The translations under genes and the position numbers were made by a program. From assembly GCA_963930655.1 (NCBI GenBank), contig OZ005617.1, positions 8,000,501 through 8,064,500 on the forward strand: a stretch of DNA of 64,000 nucleotides, given 5' to 3'. The notes beneath the pieces were generated by a model. It was not told the origin of the DNA and ran no database searches. It was given only the letters and a program-made list of their open reading frames with translations. Origin of the DNA: Myrica gale. Its lineage: Eukaryota; Streptophyta; Magnoliopsida; Fagales; Myricaceae. This document shows, in pieces, positions 1-11,893 of the stretch (its first letter is position 1; each line of letters opens with the position of its first letter).

Positions 1-208
1 CATTTTTGGTAATATTGCTTGTGAAGTGTCCATACTTGCTTTTGAATTTTAAATGGATGCTAATGAAAATCGTTTATAATTTCTGATACAAGCCCAAAGG
101 TTTAACTAGATGTATCCTTAATGCTGTTTAGTACAATCATGAGAATATCACTTTTTCTTAGAACCTCAACAATGTCTTATTAGTTTTGCATGACATTGAA
201 TTTTGCAG

Positions 209-1253
209 ATGGGGGATGTCGCAAAGGACTTGACTGCTGGGACCGTCGGAGGAGCCGCACAATTGATTGTTGGGCACCCCTTCGACACCATTAAGGTCAA
301 GCTCCAGAGCCAACCTGCTCCAGTCCCAGGCCAACCTCCCAAGTATGCCAGTGCAATGGATGCTGTCCGGCAAACATTAGCTGCTGAAGGCCCTAGAGGT
401 TTGTACAAGGGTATGGGGGCTCCGCTGGCCACTGTGGCTGCTTTCAATGCTGTCCTCTTCACTGTGAGGGGACAAATGGAGGGACTGTTGCGCTCTCAAC
501 CTGGTGTCCCTCTTACTGTCAACCAGCAAGTTGTCTGTGGAGCAGGGGCTGGACTTGCTGTTTCCTTTTTAGCTTGTCCCACTGAACTGATCAAGTGCAG
601 GTCAGGACTGTAGTAATTGCTCTCTCTGTTCTTGTAACATCTGATCTAATTTTCAAGTCCTGAATTCGAACTTAGATTTTTTTTTGAATTCTTTGTGAAA
701 CATTGGAAACCTTCAAAATTGCCTGTTAACTGCTCTGGATACAAAGAACAGGTTGCAAGCCCAGAGTGCATTGGCAGATTCCAGTTCAGCCAGTGTGGCA
801 GTGAAGTATGGAGGACCAATGGATGTGGCCAGGCATGTTCTCAAATCAGAAGGCGGTGTAAAGGGTCTCTTCAAGGGATTGGTTCCTACTATGGCACGCG
901 AGATTCCTGGAAATGCTGTGATGTTTGGTGTGTATGAAGCTCTGAAGAAGTATTTTGCAGGTGGGCAAGACACTTCTAAATTGGGAAGGGGCTCTTTGAT
1001 TGTGGCTGGAGGCTTAGCTGGAGCGTCCTTCTGGGTCTTAGTTTACCCAACCGATGTTGTCAAGAGTGTTATTCAGGTAGATGATTACAAAAATCCCAAG
1101 TTCTCTGGCTCAATTCATGCTTTTAGAAAGATTCTTGCCTCGGAGGGAGCAAAAGGCCTCTACAAGGGCTTTGGACCTGCCATGGTCCGTAGTGTTCCTG
1201 CAAATGCTGCATGCTTCTTGGCATATGAGGTGACAAGGTCAAGTTTGGGATAA
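209..1253 (+). CDS. BOU: Mitochondrial carrier, BOU / carnitine-acylcarnitine carrier-like (2 coding exons)
   Basis: Coding exons are 209-600 and 752-1253, giving 297 residues; the intron 601-751 starts GT and ends AG, and joining restores the carrier frame across the second repeat (KCR then LQAQ). Three mitochondrial-carrier repeats are visible, each with the Px[DE]xx[KR] signature: HPFDTIK near residue 23, CPTELIK near 125 and YPTDVVK in the third repeat. Length and sequence fit the plant A BOUT DE SOUFFLE group, an inner-mitochondrial-membrane carrier linked in Arabidopsis to photorespiration and early seedling growth. I chose ATG 209 because it directly follows a TTTTGCAG acceptor-like site, so an upstream 5'UTR exon outside or at the edge of the window is likely. 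No breaks are seen. The exact transported substrate cannot be read from sequence. Confidence 0.93.
601..751 (+). other. Intron of the BOU-like carrier gene
   Basis: A 151 bp GT...AG interval between two exons that together rebuild an uninterrupted carrier protein. The upstream ORF would otherwise stop at about 613. Confidence 0.9.
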
Positions 1254-1730
1254 TTGGTTCTCTTGGGGGAATACTATTTTTTTTTCCTTCTTGTTTTGTT
1301 CTTGCATCGATTCAAATCAATCGTCTAACCATTGAATGAAACTGTCGGGAGATTGATTTGGAATGCCGGACAACTCTTTTATTTCCACAAGTTCATTTGG
1401 TCGCTGGAAGAAACGCTCTTTCACCAATTGAAATAAAAAGGCACTTGTTACTGAACTTTCCTTCCAGATATTCTTGGATACAACATGCACGGTTGAGAAA
1501 TACAACGAGAAGTGAAGCTGTGGTGTGCGGCAGACCAATCAAGCACATTGGTTCTGCCCAAATGAATCTTTTTATTTTCTTGGCACCCAAATGAATCTTT
1601 TGAATCCAACGAAATGAGGAAATAAATATAAGGGAAAAAAAATTCCACAACCAGCTTTAGAACCAACGGATTCTACTGGGTGTTTTTATTCTCTATCTTC
1701 TAGCTAGCTTGCACCCTCTTTTTATTTTAT
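1254..1730 (+). other. 3' flank of the carrier gene
   Basis: T-rich sequence after the stop codon, without a supported ORF. It probably holds the 3'UTR and the transcription end; no poly(A) signal is convincing enough to place. Confidence 0.5.
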
Positions 1731-1913
1731 GGGGATGTTTGTTTGCCAAAATATTGGGGAATATTCTCGAAATTTTGGGAATCTTTACTTTATTGAGATT
1801 TATTGGGGTTTGTGAAAAGTGAAGTGTGTAGGTGTAAAAATTAAAAATTTTGAAGTTTGTTTGGTTTGTCCGATTTGTTGAGACCCCAAATATTTGGGGT
1901 CTCAAACATCCCC
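1731..1913. mobile_element. 183 bp MITE
   Basis: The ends form imperfect inverted repeats starting GGGGATGTTTG and ending CAAACATCCCC, with further similarity inward (ATTGGGG against CCCCAAAT). TAT flanks both sides (1728-1730 and 1914-1916), which could be a 3 bp target duplication. There is no coding capacity. The superfamily is uncertain. Confidence 0.65.
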
Positions 1914-2410
1914 TATATTTCTTTTCTTTTTCTTGTCCTCTTTGATTTATAATTCGATCAGGCAATTTTGTACACAATCAAACAAGACAACAATTTAAAG
2001 AACCTGAAATGAGCAGCCATCTCAGCATATATGTGCGTCTTATCGTTCTTTGTCCTCATTTCTGATGACGTCTGAAAGTAATCTGTCTGTTCCTATATTA
2101 ATCGTTTAGACCTGAACCTGCTTCCCTTCAGTCCATTTTCCACCAGTTTCATCCTATTCACAGTTTTGAAAACGTGAATAGGATGAAACTTTGGTTGCTG
2201 CCCTTTGTTAGAAATAAGGTGTCAAGAGGATTTGTTTAGAATAATTATCATTAAAACCAGCATGTGTGCAAAGTCACGACGGCATTCAGTAATCTTTATC
2301 CAGAACCAAATTTTTTGTCTGAACAAAAGACACAAGCTCGAATAACGTAAGGCCACCTTGGCTCGATTCCCAATTTTGGGGGGACTTATGTTCCATTTTA
2401 TTTTTCTTAA

Positions 2411-2783
2411 GGGAATTTGGCAAAAAGGTCCTTGTGTTTATACCCCTTTGGCAAATGAGTCATTTCACTTTCAAATTTTAGTCCTTGGATTTTCGATGTT
2501 TGACGAAATTGTCCTTCCGTCAGCACATATACTTAACAGAGCTCTTTGACACGTCAATAAATTTGTACCGATCGAATGCTATATGAAGCGGTCGGTCGAC
2601 CGCTCACTTTTTGAACATATATCCAGTTGACCGCTACAAATCCGTTAAGCATATGACTGTAGACTGACGAAATGATCATTTCGTCAAACATCGAAAACTC
2701 AAGGACTAAAATTTTGAAATTTGAAAGTGAAGGACTCATTTACCAAAGGAGTATATACCCAAGGACCATTTTGTCAAATTCCC
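2411..2783. mobile_element. 373 bp MULE-type MITE with 9 bp TSD
   Basis: Long imperfect terminal inverted repeats begin GGGAATTTGGCAAAA and end TTTTGTCAAATTCCC. The element is flanked by a perfect 9 bp duplication TTTTCTTAA (2402-2410 and 2784-2792), which is typical of Mutator-like elements. The TIR shares TTTATACCCCTTTGGCAAA with the larger MULE at 16828-19054, so the two belong to related families. The centre carries GAAGCGGTCG/CGACCGCT palindromic sequence. No transposase. Confidence 0.85.
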
Positions 2784-2799
2784 TTTTCTTAATAAGAAA

Positions 2800-3314
2800 G
2801 TACTTCTATGTTCTTTCGAGGGGCAACAGTCAATAATCACTTATTCACCGACTATAATACTTTTTTATAAATTCTAATTTTTTCATCAATCTTAAACACC
2901 AATTCTAAAAAAATCCAAACTATCTTCAACATTTTTTTTTTCATTTCCCATCCAAACAGGTCTTTTTCTCCACAAATCGACAATCGAGAAAGCCTAAAAT
3001 ATCACCCATTTTAAGGAGGCAGAGAAAATCAAAAGCATAGCGCAATCATGGAGTTCAGAAATTGGTTAGGCCGATGCCATTGCCAGCATGCAACCCAAAT
3101 CAACTCCAAGAAATAGCTTCTAAATCCATGTAAGATAAGGCCAGACGGGCAGACCAAGTAAGCGTTAAACCAACAACGATTCTGGTACAAGATCAGACGA
3201 CGACTACCAGTCTAGCATTTATGCATGCAAAGTAAACTAACCCTTCCCTTTAGAAATGCCAGTATCTGTTTTTTTTTTCTTTCTAATGAGTAAATGCCAG
3301 TTTTACAAGGCTAG
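2800..3314. other. Non-coding 3' flank of the decarboxylase gene
   Basis: AT-rich DNA with no supported ORF. The part nearest 3300 is probably the 3'UTR of the minus-strand gene that ends at 3315. Confidence 0.5.
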
Positions 3315-5378
3315 TTACTGATTGCTGCTGCCAGCTTGTTGAAACTTGGACTCATAGAAAAGCCTTACTGTTGAGTAGATATAACTAGGTTCAGCCATTG
3401 CGCCAGTGCCATAATCCCCACAAGCCAGCCTCTTTGTCACAGGCGGGATTAGATTAATTCCAAGCTCATCAATTGCCATGAGATGTTGTTCGGTGAAAGG
3501 ATTCCTCCACATGACTGTGTTCATAGCAGGTGCAACAAAGAAGGGTTTGCTGTAATCCCATGCTCGAACAATGCATGTCAGTAAATTGTCACACAATCCC
3601 CCAGCCATCTACACGAAGAGCACAGCACATTCCTTAACACATGTTCATAAAAGGACAAGACCCCAACACTCAGTTAACACATGTTCATAAAATGACAAGA
3701 CCCCAACACTCTGATTATTCAAATCATATAAAAAAGAAAGTACAGAAACATGCATGGAAAGGAAGAGTAGAGAAAAGACGGTAGCAGATACAATATGTGT
3801 TTCTAAGAGGTTGGGGACGTCCCTTAGACTAGAATTATTATGTCTACAATACAGGTACGTGTTCCTGCATATAACATCAACATCATACCACACCAAATCC
3901 GAGTAGAATCCCCCTTTCTCATCTTAAAAGTAGGAACTCAGCATAAACTCATAACACGGTTCATTGATAGAAAAAAATTGGGACTTCTTCTCTCCATTCT
4001 CACTTTATAGGCATATGACTTCAATGTTCATATGCAGATTGCTATTCATAAAAAAAAAATGTTCATATGCAGATTGCTAGGCTGCTGTGTCGAACTCAGA
4101 GGATAGATGCTCACCAGACAGAATAGTCACCAAAACCTAACTACTTAGCAGAAAAAGTCAGACAAGCCTAACCGAACACAAGTAGCTTTGCATGCATATG
4201 AGAGAAAGGCCTAACTACAGGGTAGAGAACCTCGCCATTCACAATTCTAAAACGGGACACTTTCACTGAAACAGTAATGATGTTAGTCCATTACACTCAT
4301 GGATTTTAGTCTAGTATACACAAGAAATGACTTGACAGTAATTGCAGAAAGAGTGGAAGCAACCAAAAGATATTGAAATAGTACTCCATATGCTCTAGCA
4401 AAAAGTATCTTCAATGTGCTTATTCAACATACGTTTTCGACTGTCAATGTCCTTAGTGAGAGATCCATTCAAGCAATCCACTTAGTGGTGTCTTTTATGA
4501 ACTAAAAATGAAAAACTCGGCCTAGTTGCACATATTAACCAAACACTTTTGCTCCATCTAAGTGGTGTCCCATCCCAAAATTTTGGTCAAATAAAATAAT
4601 TAAAAAATAATCTCTTCCCATCAAATTATGTTTTTCCATTACAATAAACATATAAAATCATTTGAATAATCTCTTTCTTCAATTTTTCAGCAGCCCTAAC
4701 AAACCCTATAAAACATTTTGGCATCCCAAAATTTTGTTTCAAATCATCCCTCAAATTTATGAAGTGCTTCAACTAAGAAGAGAAACCACTTCTGCCCACT
4801 CTTTTTCTTTTTGTTCTCAAAGCCATTTTGTTGCGTTCTCATTTCCTTTAATTCTTTGTTTCAAAGAACCAAATAGCATAATAGAGGCACTAAATTTCTG
4901 GATATGCAGTGGTCGACAGTTTGAATAATGTCACATGTTCGATAACATGCATTCACCCGCATCATCTTGTTGCCAGTTAGTAAAAGTTCAAAGCAAGAGG
5001 GGAATTTTTTCTTAAGTTGCTGAAATATATTACCTTGCCAAGTGTGTTGGCTGACAATGGGGCAATAATCATAATATCAGCCCATCGCCGCAGCTCAATG
5101 TGAAGAACGCTGTCACCAATAATATTCCAACTAGTCCATTCATCCTGATCAGTATAAAGAACTACATCCTTGGGAATTGCTGCTCTATCTATGAAATTTA
5201 ATGATGCCTGTGTAACAACAGCTCTTACTTCTGCCCATTCTGAAAAGCAACGGCAGAGATTTGCAAACTTTATGGCTGCTACACTACCACAAGCAGCAAG
5301 TAGTATATGTGGCCTCCTGATAGCAACATTGGCTAGTACAACATCCCGCTCTGGAGTTGGAGGATCTGAGCATGCCAT
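3315..5378 (-). CDS. HAL3: Phosphopantothenoylcysteine decarboxylase, HAL3 type (2 coding exons)
   Basis: Exon 1 is 5378-5034 and exon 2 is 3608-3315 on the minus strand, 212 residues in total. The intron 5033-3609 starts GTAATA and ends TAG, and splicing joins NTLGK to MAGGLCDN in phase 0. The protein is an FMN-dependent decarboxylase of coenzyme A synthesis, converting 4'-phosphopantothenoylcysteine to 4'-phosphopantetheine. Visible family features are the flavin-binding CGSVAAIK near residue 30, the presumed catalytic His93 in VLHIEL, the PAMNTVMW motif with Asn145, and Cys178 in ACGDYG. These match His90, Asn142 and Cys175 of Arabidopsis HAL3a, offset by 3. Length is normal for plant HAL3 (about 209). 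No damage is seen; the gene looks functional. Confidence 0.93.
3633..3714. repeat. Two-copy tandem repeat, about 40 bp unit
   Basis: A segment reading roughly TTAACACATGTTCATAAAA then GACAAGACCCCAACACT occurs twice back to back inside the coding intron of the decarboxylase gene. Confidence 0.75.
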
Positions 5379-5507
5379 AACCTATTCAAGGGATTCCAGT
5401 TATATTCTTATCCAAGATTCACACTGTATCTCAACAGATGTCCCCATAAACAGATCAACTCATACCAAACCTTCAACTGGAATAGGTAATATTATTTGAG
5501 TACCACC

Positions 5508-6050
5508 AGAATTCCAAAAAGAATACATTCCAAATGAGAAATATCCAAAGTCAAATACTAGAAAAAGTTTGTACCAGCCATACAGATCAGATGTTTATGA
5601 AGAGCAACAAATTTCGTGGCCGTGTGCAGGCATGTGTGTGCATCCAAACTGTGGTATGATGCAATCACCAACAAGTAATATCTCCACCAGAATTTCAATT
5701 AGAATACATTCCAAATGAGAAATATCCAAAGTCAAAAGCTAGAAAAAGTTTGTACCAGCCATACAGATCAGATGTTTATGAAGAGCAACAAATTTTGTGG
5801 CCGTGTGCAGGCATGTGTGTGCATCCAAACTGTTGTATGATGCAAGCACCAACAAGTAATATCTCTACCAGAATTCTAAAAAGAATACATTCCAAATAAG
5901 AAATATCCAAAGTCAAAAGCTAGAAAAAATTTGTACCAAGCATACAGCTCAGATATTTATGAAGAGCAACAAATTTTGTGGCCGTGTGCAGGCATGTGTC
6001 TGCATCCAAACTGTGGTATGATGCAAGCACCAACAAGTAATATCTCCATT
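5508..6050. repeat. Tandem repeat, 3 copies of a 181 bp unit
   Basis: Units start at 5508, 5689 and 5870, each with AGAATT followed by AATACATTCCAAAT, TTTGTACCA, GAAGAGCAACAAATTT and GGCATGTGT in order. Period is 181 bp with few differences between copies. The array lies in the presumed 5'UTR intron of the decarboxylase gene. There is no coding potential and no CRISPR-like spacer structure. Confidence 0.9.
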
Positions 6051-7027
6051 GCTCTATATAGATTAGACATTCTTTAGAAAAACGAAACAATAGGGGAAAA
6101 CAGGGTATCAAAATCATTGATTTTGCTGAAACCAGCTATAATCAAAATATGTGAAATTGAAGAATAGTTCCTCATGGGGGGCCATGCATGCAAAGTTACA
6201 TGGATGTATAAGAAAAAACCAAGACACTATCTGCACATATAAAAAGCCAGAAATAGCCCATGATTGTGAAGGTAAAAGCAAACTATAAAGCAAACTTTTT
6301 GAAGTGGAATCAATTACATAAGCACCTCCTCACATGCTCGCGCCTGCAGGAATACCACTCTTAAGAGCATGCAGATGACATACTCATACCAAATAGAAGA
6401 AAAAAAGGAAGAAGATTAAAATTAAAATGAAAATAGACGAAAAAAACAGAAGGAAAGAGAGAGGGACAAGAACATAAAAGGTGAATGTTATACTACGATA
6501 GATGATATGAGAATCTCGAAAGAAATCTCCTCGACATGTTCAAGCCACAAAAATAAAGAGGAAAAAAAAACACAGGAAATGCATATCTCAAAGTCATGTA
6601 GTTGGAACCCTTTTTCTTTTCACCACATCATATCGGGACAATTATGCAGAACACCCTGTCACAAGTTGCAAAACCAAAAGCCAATGCTAACCGACAGGAG
6701 AGGTGTATCCTAGATATTTATTTTAGGCACATGAAACCCCTTTTCTCACTCCCCCATATTGAGGGCCAATAAAGGAGAACACACATTCTTAAATTGCAAA
6801 ACCAATGGCCAATGCTGACCAAAGATAAGGGTAAATGAATTCTTGGCTCTACAAAGATCCAAGGGTAAGTTTCTGAAGAAACTACTAAAAGTCCCAGATT
6901 TGAACTATACTTCCCATAGAACAAAGGGAAATTTTCATGATGGATGACTGAAGGAAACCAAAGAGAAAGCAGGATGAGAAACTACCCACAAACGATGGGT
7001 ATAACCATTATGTGCACATCAACCAGA

Positions 7028-7030
<3 letters not shown>

Positions 7031-7082
<52 letters not shown>
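7031..7082. repeat. (AG)n microsatellite
   Basis: About 26 uninterrupted AG dinucleotides. The Arg-Glu run that appears in translation is an artefact of the repeat. Confidence 0.95.
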
Positions 7083-7085
<3 letters not shown>

Positions 7086-8480
7086 GGAGAGATGCGGTTA
7101 TAGATAAGAGGAACAAGTATAGCGTAAAAATTTTCATGAAGAATTCAAGAGTTGACACACCACTTCAAGAAAAATTGTATCATACAGGTGAAATATTAGA
7201 GTGATTTATAATAGAGCACAACTAAGAGTTGACACAATAAAATCCAAGCATAACCATTGATACAGCTCTATAGGACATGATAGACTAGTCCCACTGGATA
7301 AGGAATTAGGAAGATATGAGATTGCGATATCTCCTAAGTTCAGTCACAAGGAAACGACCATGTTCATCTGGCAAACACCAACATCAACCAGAATGCAACA
7401 CAATTAGAAGTACAAGGTTTCCTAAGCAAGTTTCTAAACACTGGATCATCAAGTTCATGAGTAATTAAAGGTAACAAGAAAATCTATGCGATGACAAAGA
7501 ACAAGAGCACCAAATTACTACTACAAAGTAGAGTGTAATGAAGCAGAAACAGCAGGTCTATATCCCAAGAGACAAGGTGGGACCTGAAAATCACATGCTA
7601 GAGTACATTGAAATGTTCATCAAAAAACATATCGTCAGATACATCATACACGAGAAACTATCAATAAAGGAGGTGTAAAATCAGTTTGTAGAAACACCAA
7701 ATCAAGATGAAAAGGAATAATTTGCATATCATGGCTTGACAACAATCTTGATAGATGCACCAAGAGATTGTGGCAGATTTGTTTTGTGAACCATGAACAA
7801 TAACTCGTGATCATGAGAGCTAAAATATTTACCACGTGAAACTCGATTAGAAGTGCAAGAAAATCAGGCAGATGTAGGAAAAGGAATAAAAAGAAAAACC
7901 AATGAGCTCAGAGATCAAGCAGATACAAATTCCTATATCAACAAGAATGCATTGAAAGTTTTCTGGCATAATTTATGAAAGTTGACATGCCTTGGTTTCT
8001 TCTCCTCGGTAGATTTATGTCACGTCAGTTCTATCGTGTGGATAGCGACACTTCATATGACAGCGTGTGAACAGGTTTTAAAAAATTGGCACAGAATGCC
8101 CCCGATTTTAAACGCACCATTTTCCCGAATGTTGAGTGCGAATTCAGAAAAAAAAAAAAAACGATTCTTAATCTTTGAAGCATTTAATCAAGCAGATGGT
8201 TTTCAGTGCGTATGGACCGCGTAATCTCAACACACACAACAACAGGTGCAGAAGAAAAACAAGAATACAGATCTGCGCTGACAGTAACCCAGCAGAAATT
8301 GAACTTAACCACGGCACAAAATTTGCTGTTGGATAACAAGAAAGAACGAAAAAAAAAGCATATAAAATTGGAAACCAGATCTTACCTGGACCACGAACAG
8401 AGTCGAAAGGAACCTGCGAAACCGAGAAGGAAGCCTTTTTTTCCCAACTGTGTAACCTCAAAGACCGAAGAAAGTAAATG

Positions 8481-9000
8481 CCCTTAAGCGGTGCGTCATG
8501 TGATTGGCAGCACTGTGTGCCGTTTTTTTTTCAGCAAACTGTGCAGCACCTTTTGTCTTTCTGGAGATTCTCGGGGTTGGAGGTGGGGAGAATATGAATG
8601 CCTTTCTAATCAGAAGAGTAACGAGAGTTCTCAAAGGAGGAGTTTGGAAGGATATTTTTTTCCTTTCTGGGCAGCAGAGTAACGGGGGTTGTCTGAGTTG
8701 GAGTTGGGGAGGATATTGATGTCTTTCTGTTCTGGAGAGTGGTGGTTCTCAGAGTTTGGGTGTGGGTTGGGAGGCCATTCTTCAGATTGGGTGGGCCAAG
8801 GGCAAAGGTGAGAGGTGGATTGAGGTAGGTAGTTGGAGCGTGCTCATGCGGAGAGAATGTAGAGAAGTGATAGGCTGGAATATCATGAGAGGGGGGAAGT
8901 CTAGCAGGTGGATCAGGCCATTGAGGGGAAGAGGATGTATAGCAGATGGAGGTGGAGAGTCAGGTGTTTTGACTCGTTTAATTGGGGTTAATATTAAATA
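8481..9000. other. Upstream region of the decarboxylase gene; G-rich, no supported gene
   Basis: G-rich on the plus strand with several short Pro-rich minus-strand reading frames. It probably includes the decarboxylase promoter. The Pro-rich frames resemble the tail of the DUF4283-type relic further right, but I cannot prove continuity. Confidence 0.35.
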
Positions 9001-9039
9001 ATTTATTAAATAATTTTTTATTATTATTATATTTATTAA

Positions 9040-9225
9040 AAATTTCACTCTTCACTTTTCACTAACTCTCATAAAATATTTTTATTTTTTTACAAACAAT
9101 AATATTTCACAAACCACAATATTAAAAACTTTTCACTAACTCTCATAAAATATTTTTATTTTTTTACAAACAATAATATTTCACGAACCACAATATTAAA
9201 AATTTCCACTCAAACAAGACCTTAA
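9040..9225. repeat. MITE-like AT-rich block with a 74 bp direct repeat
   Basis: TTTTCACTAACTCTCATAAAA, AAACAATAATATTTCAC and CCACAATATTAAAA occur in that order twice, from about 9055 and about 9129. The composition resembles non-autonomous DNA elements, but I cannot fix both ends. Confidence 0.55.
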
Positions 9226-10621
9226 TGGACTCGAGAGGGAGAGAAAGTGGACAGCTGTAGGAGAGGGGGGAGGGTCATTAGCAATTGATGATTCACCGAG
9301 AGTGTACGGGCAACCCAGTGGACCTAGCGGGGGAAGGCGGTCAGAAGTGATAATGGTGGCAATGGGGAAAGGTGATGTGGGCTAGATTTAAGGTGTTAGT
9401 AGCTGGGGTGGTGGGGAAAGGACAAGTAGGGGAGGGTAACGGAGGTACCGGAGCCGGAATATGAAATTCCGGCTCCGGTACCGGTAGTTGTCGGATGCCA
9501 TTTTTGGCATCCGGTTCCGGTCCGGTAACTGCCGGAATTCCGGCAATCCCGGAACCGGTGGCCGGAATTCCGGCAATCTAAATGGGCTGAAATTTGGGCC
9601 CAAAATCTTAAATTTTTGGGCTTTTAATTTTGGCTTCAGTTATAATTGCATATTTTTATCTTGCATATTATTTGAGCTTATGTTATTATTACAAATTAAA
9701 GATAGATTTGGATGTTGGATCCAAAATAATAATCTATTACTATGTGGTATATAATTATATAGTTGGATCATGGATGTTGGATCCAATATTTGGTTTATCT
9801 AGATTCTAATTTACATGTTACAAATTACATAATAGTTATTTCAATTTAATTAACTTAATAACTCATATACTTAATGAAAGAACTCAAGAAGAATGATTCA
9901 ATCATACAAATAAATTTATAAATTACAAATTTACACATAAAACCAAATACTAAATACAATAAAACCAAACAAATAAATTTACAAATTACAAATAAACATA
10001 GTTACATATAGATAAAGTAAAGTCTACAAATAATACAAATTTACATCCTCTAAAATAAACTACAAATATTACAAATTAAATAGTTGAATTGATGGAATAA
10101 AATGTTGGCCATTTAATCAAAACATCACTATCATATTGTTATGATAGTGTTAGTTTTGTATGGCCTGTTTATTTATGCCCATAATATTTAATGACCAACT
10201 ACAAATGATTGGTCACTATCTCACTAACACGTGATTGATTACTTCCCATTTTTCAAAACAATGAAACATCACAATATCAAATTGATACATTCACAAAATA
10301 AAGAAAATTATGAATATATGCACATCACCATGTCTAATGTCCATTGTTCAATGTTCATCATGAAAAAAAATTCCAAATCTAAAACAAAATTATTTATGTT
10401 TATTGCATATTCATAATTAAAAAAGAACAAAATATAACACAACACAACCCAAAATCCAAGTTTCTAATTACCAGTCAGTCAATCCTATTATCTAATTATC
10501 TGAAATTATAAGTCTAACATTTATTAATCTAATATTATGGGCATTTTCCTTAAAAAAATAAAAATTTCTAACACTTAAATCTAAACTTATATTGCTATAC
10601 AAATATACCGTAATACTCAAA

Positions 10622-10790
10622 TTGCAAACAGATTGCACAAATTCACCACAAACAGATTGCACAAATTCACAAACAGATTGCACAAATTCATTACTAATAT
10701 CCCAATCCAACAATCAATACTTCATTACTAATATTCGAACTTAAATTCACCACAAACAGATTGCACAAATTCACAAACAAATTACAAACA
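10622..10790. repeat. Short direct repeats inside the hAT element
   Basis: A unit close to CAAACAGATTGCACAAATTCA recurs four or more times with small gaps, then again near 10755. This may be subterminal transposase-binding sequence; no coding role. Confidence 0.75.
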
Positions 10791-11444
10791 ACTAACAATC
10801 AAATCCTCCAATCATTCAAGCCCATCCTCCACAGTTTCACAACCTAATCTACAATCTAAATTCTAAAATTCTAAATTAACCAACTAACTACTAATCTACT
10901 ATAAATAATTAACTCAGTTACTCAATAAATAAAAAAATTAAATTCACCTCAATGACAGACTGACAGTGCACTAATCACACGGTAGTGAGCACAAATTCAC
11001 AATCACAATCTAAACTTCGCACCTGCACAAAATGAAATTAACAGATCTGAGATAATGATATGAACGAAAATGAAATTAAAAAAAAATAAACAACAAACGG
11101 CACTGGCAGTCGGCAGATCTGAGATAATCAGTGTGATTCACTGATTATGGTCCGGATCTGTGAGATGAGAGAGAGAGAGATGAGTGGCTGTCGGCAGCCT
11201 TCAAACTTCGAAGCAAACGGCGAGTCGGCGACCACCGTGAGAGGATGAGCACTGAGCAGTCAGCAGAGAGTGGATGAGCAGAGAGAGAGAGAGCTTGAGA
11301 GAGAGAGATTCAGCCGTGAGAGGAGGTCGAAGACTCGAAGAGGACTCAGAGGGGGAGAAATGAGAGACGGAGAGAGGCAGAGGGGGAGGAGGCTCGAAGA
11401 AGTTCGAAAAATGGGGGAGGGGGCGGCCGAAATCATGGGTTTTG

Positions 11445-11570
11445 AAAACCCTAGAGACCAAAACATGCGTTTTGGTCTAGTCCAAAACGCACAGCTTTGG
11501 TCTAGACCAAAACGCACGTTTTGGTGGTCCAAAACGCGCAGTTTTGGCCTAGCCCAAAGCTGTGCGTTTT
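11445..11570. repeat. CCAAAACGC / GCGTTTTGG inverted-repeat cluster
   Basis: Six or more copies of CCAAAACGC or its complement, separated by GGTCTAG-like spacers, lie in the hAT interior close to the copia insertion. This is consistent with clustered protein-binding sites or a folded structure; function unknown. Confidence 0.7.
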
Positions 11571-11638
11571 GTTTGTTTTTTTTTTTTTGTAAAAGCGAAA
11601 CCGGTATTCCGGCCTGTACCGGTGGAATTACCGGTACC

Positions 11639-11893
11639 TGTTAAAATCAGAGAGGGGAACAAGAGAAAAAGAAAACTTTTATTCTATTCGATGATTATTC
11701 AGAGAGGACTTGAGTCCTATTTATACAAGTACGTGGGGAACAAAGAATTGATTACAAAATCAATCAGAATATGTACATGATGCTCCTGCCATATATGTGA
11801 GATTTGCTGACTCTTTATTTTTGGTAGAATCACGTGATATCAGCTGAGATTTTTTCCTTTGATGTTGGCCTAGAATTTCGGGACTCCTCAACA
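11639..11893 (-). repeat. 3' LTR of the pol-only copia
   Basis: 255 bp, TG...CA, matched to 15669-15923 with one visible difference. Confidence 0.93.

Larger units (their letters stand above)
5383..8480 (-). other. Probable 5'UTR exon and long leader intron of the decarboxylase gene
   Basis: On the minus strand a strong donor, TCCAG then GTAAG, lies at 8386/8385, and an acceptor-like TTGAATAG lies just before the start codon at about 5383. The simplest reading is a non-coding first exon around 8480-8386 and a leader intron of about 3 kb. The interval contains no other supported gene. It does contain the 181 bp tandem repeats and the AG microsatellite listed separately. The exon boundaries are inferred and need a transcript. 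Confidence 0.5.

Noticed and set aside
5508..6050. CRISPR-like array
   Set aside because: The units are 181 bp, contiguous and without spacers, in a plant nuclear gene.
6944..7204. ORF with a long Arg-Glu repeat
   Set aside because: It is a translation of the AG microsatellite with no conserved sequence around it.
11201..11644. ORFs in the hAT interior near the copia
   Set aside because: Low-complexity Arg/Glu or Ser/Leu frames from AG-rich and palindromic DNA; no hAT transposase motif.
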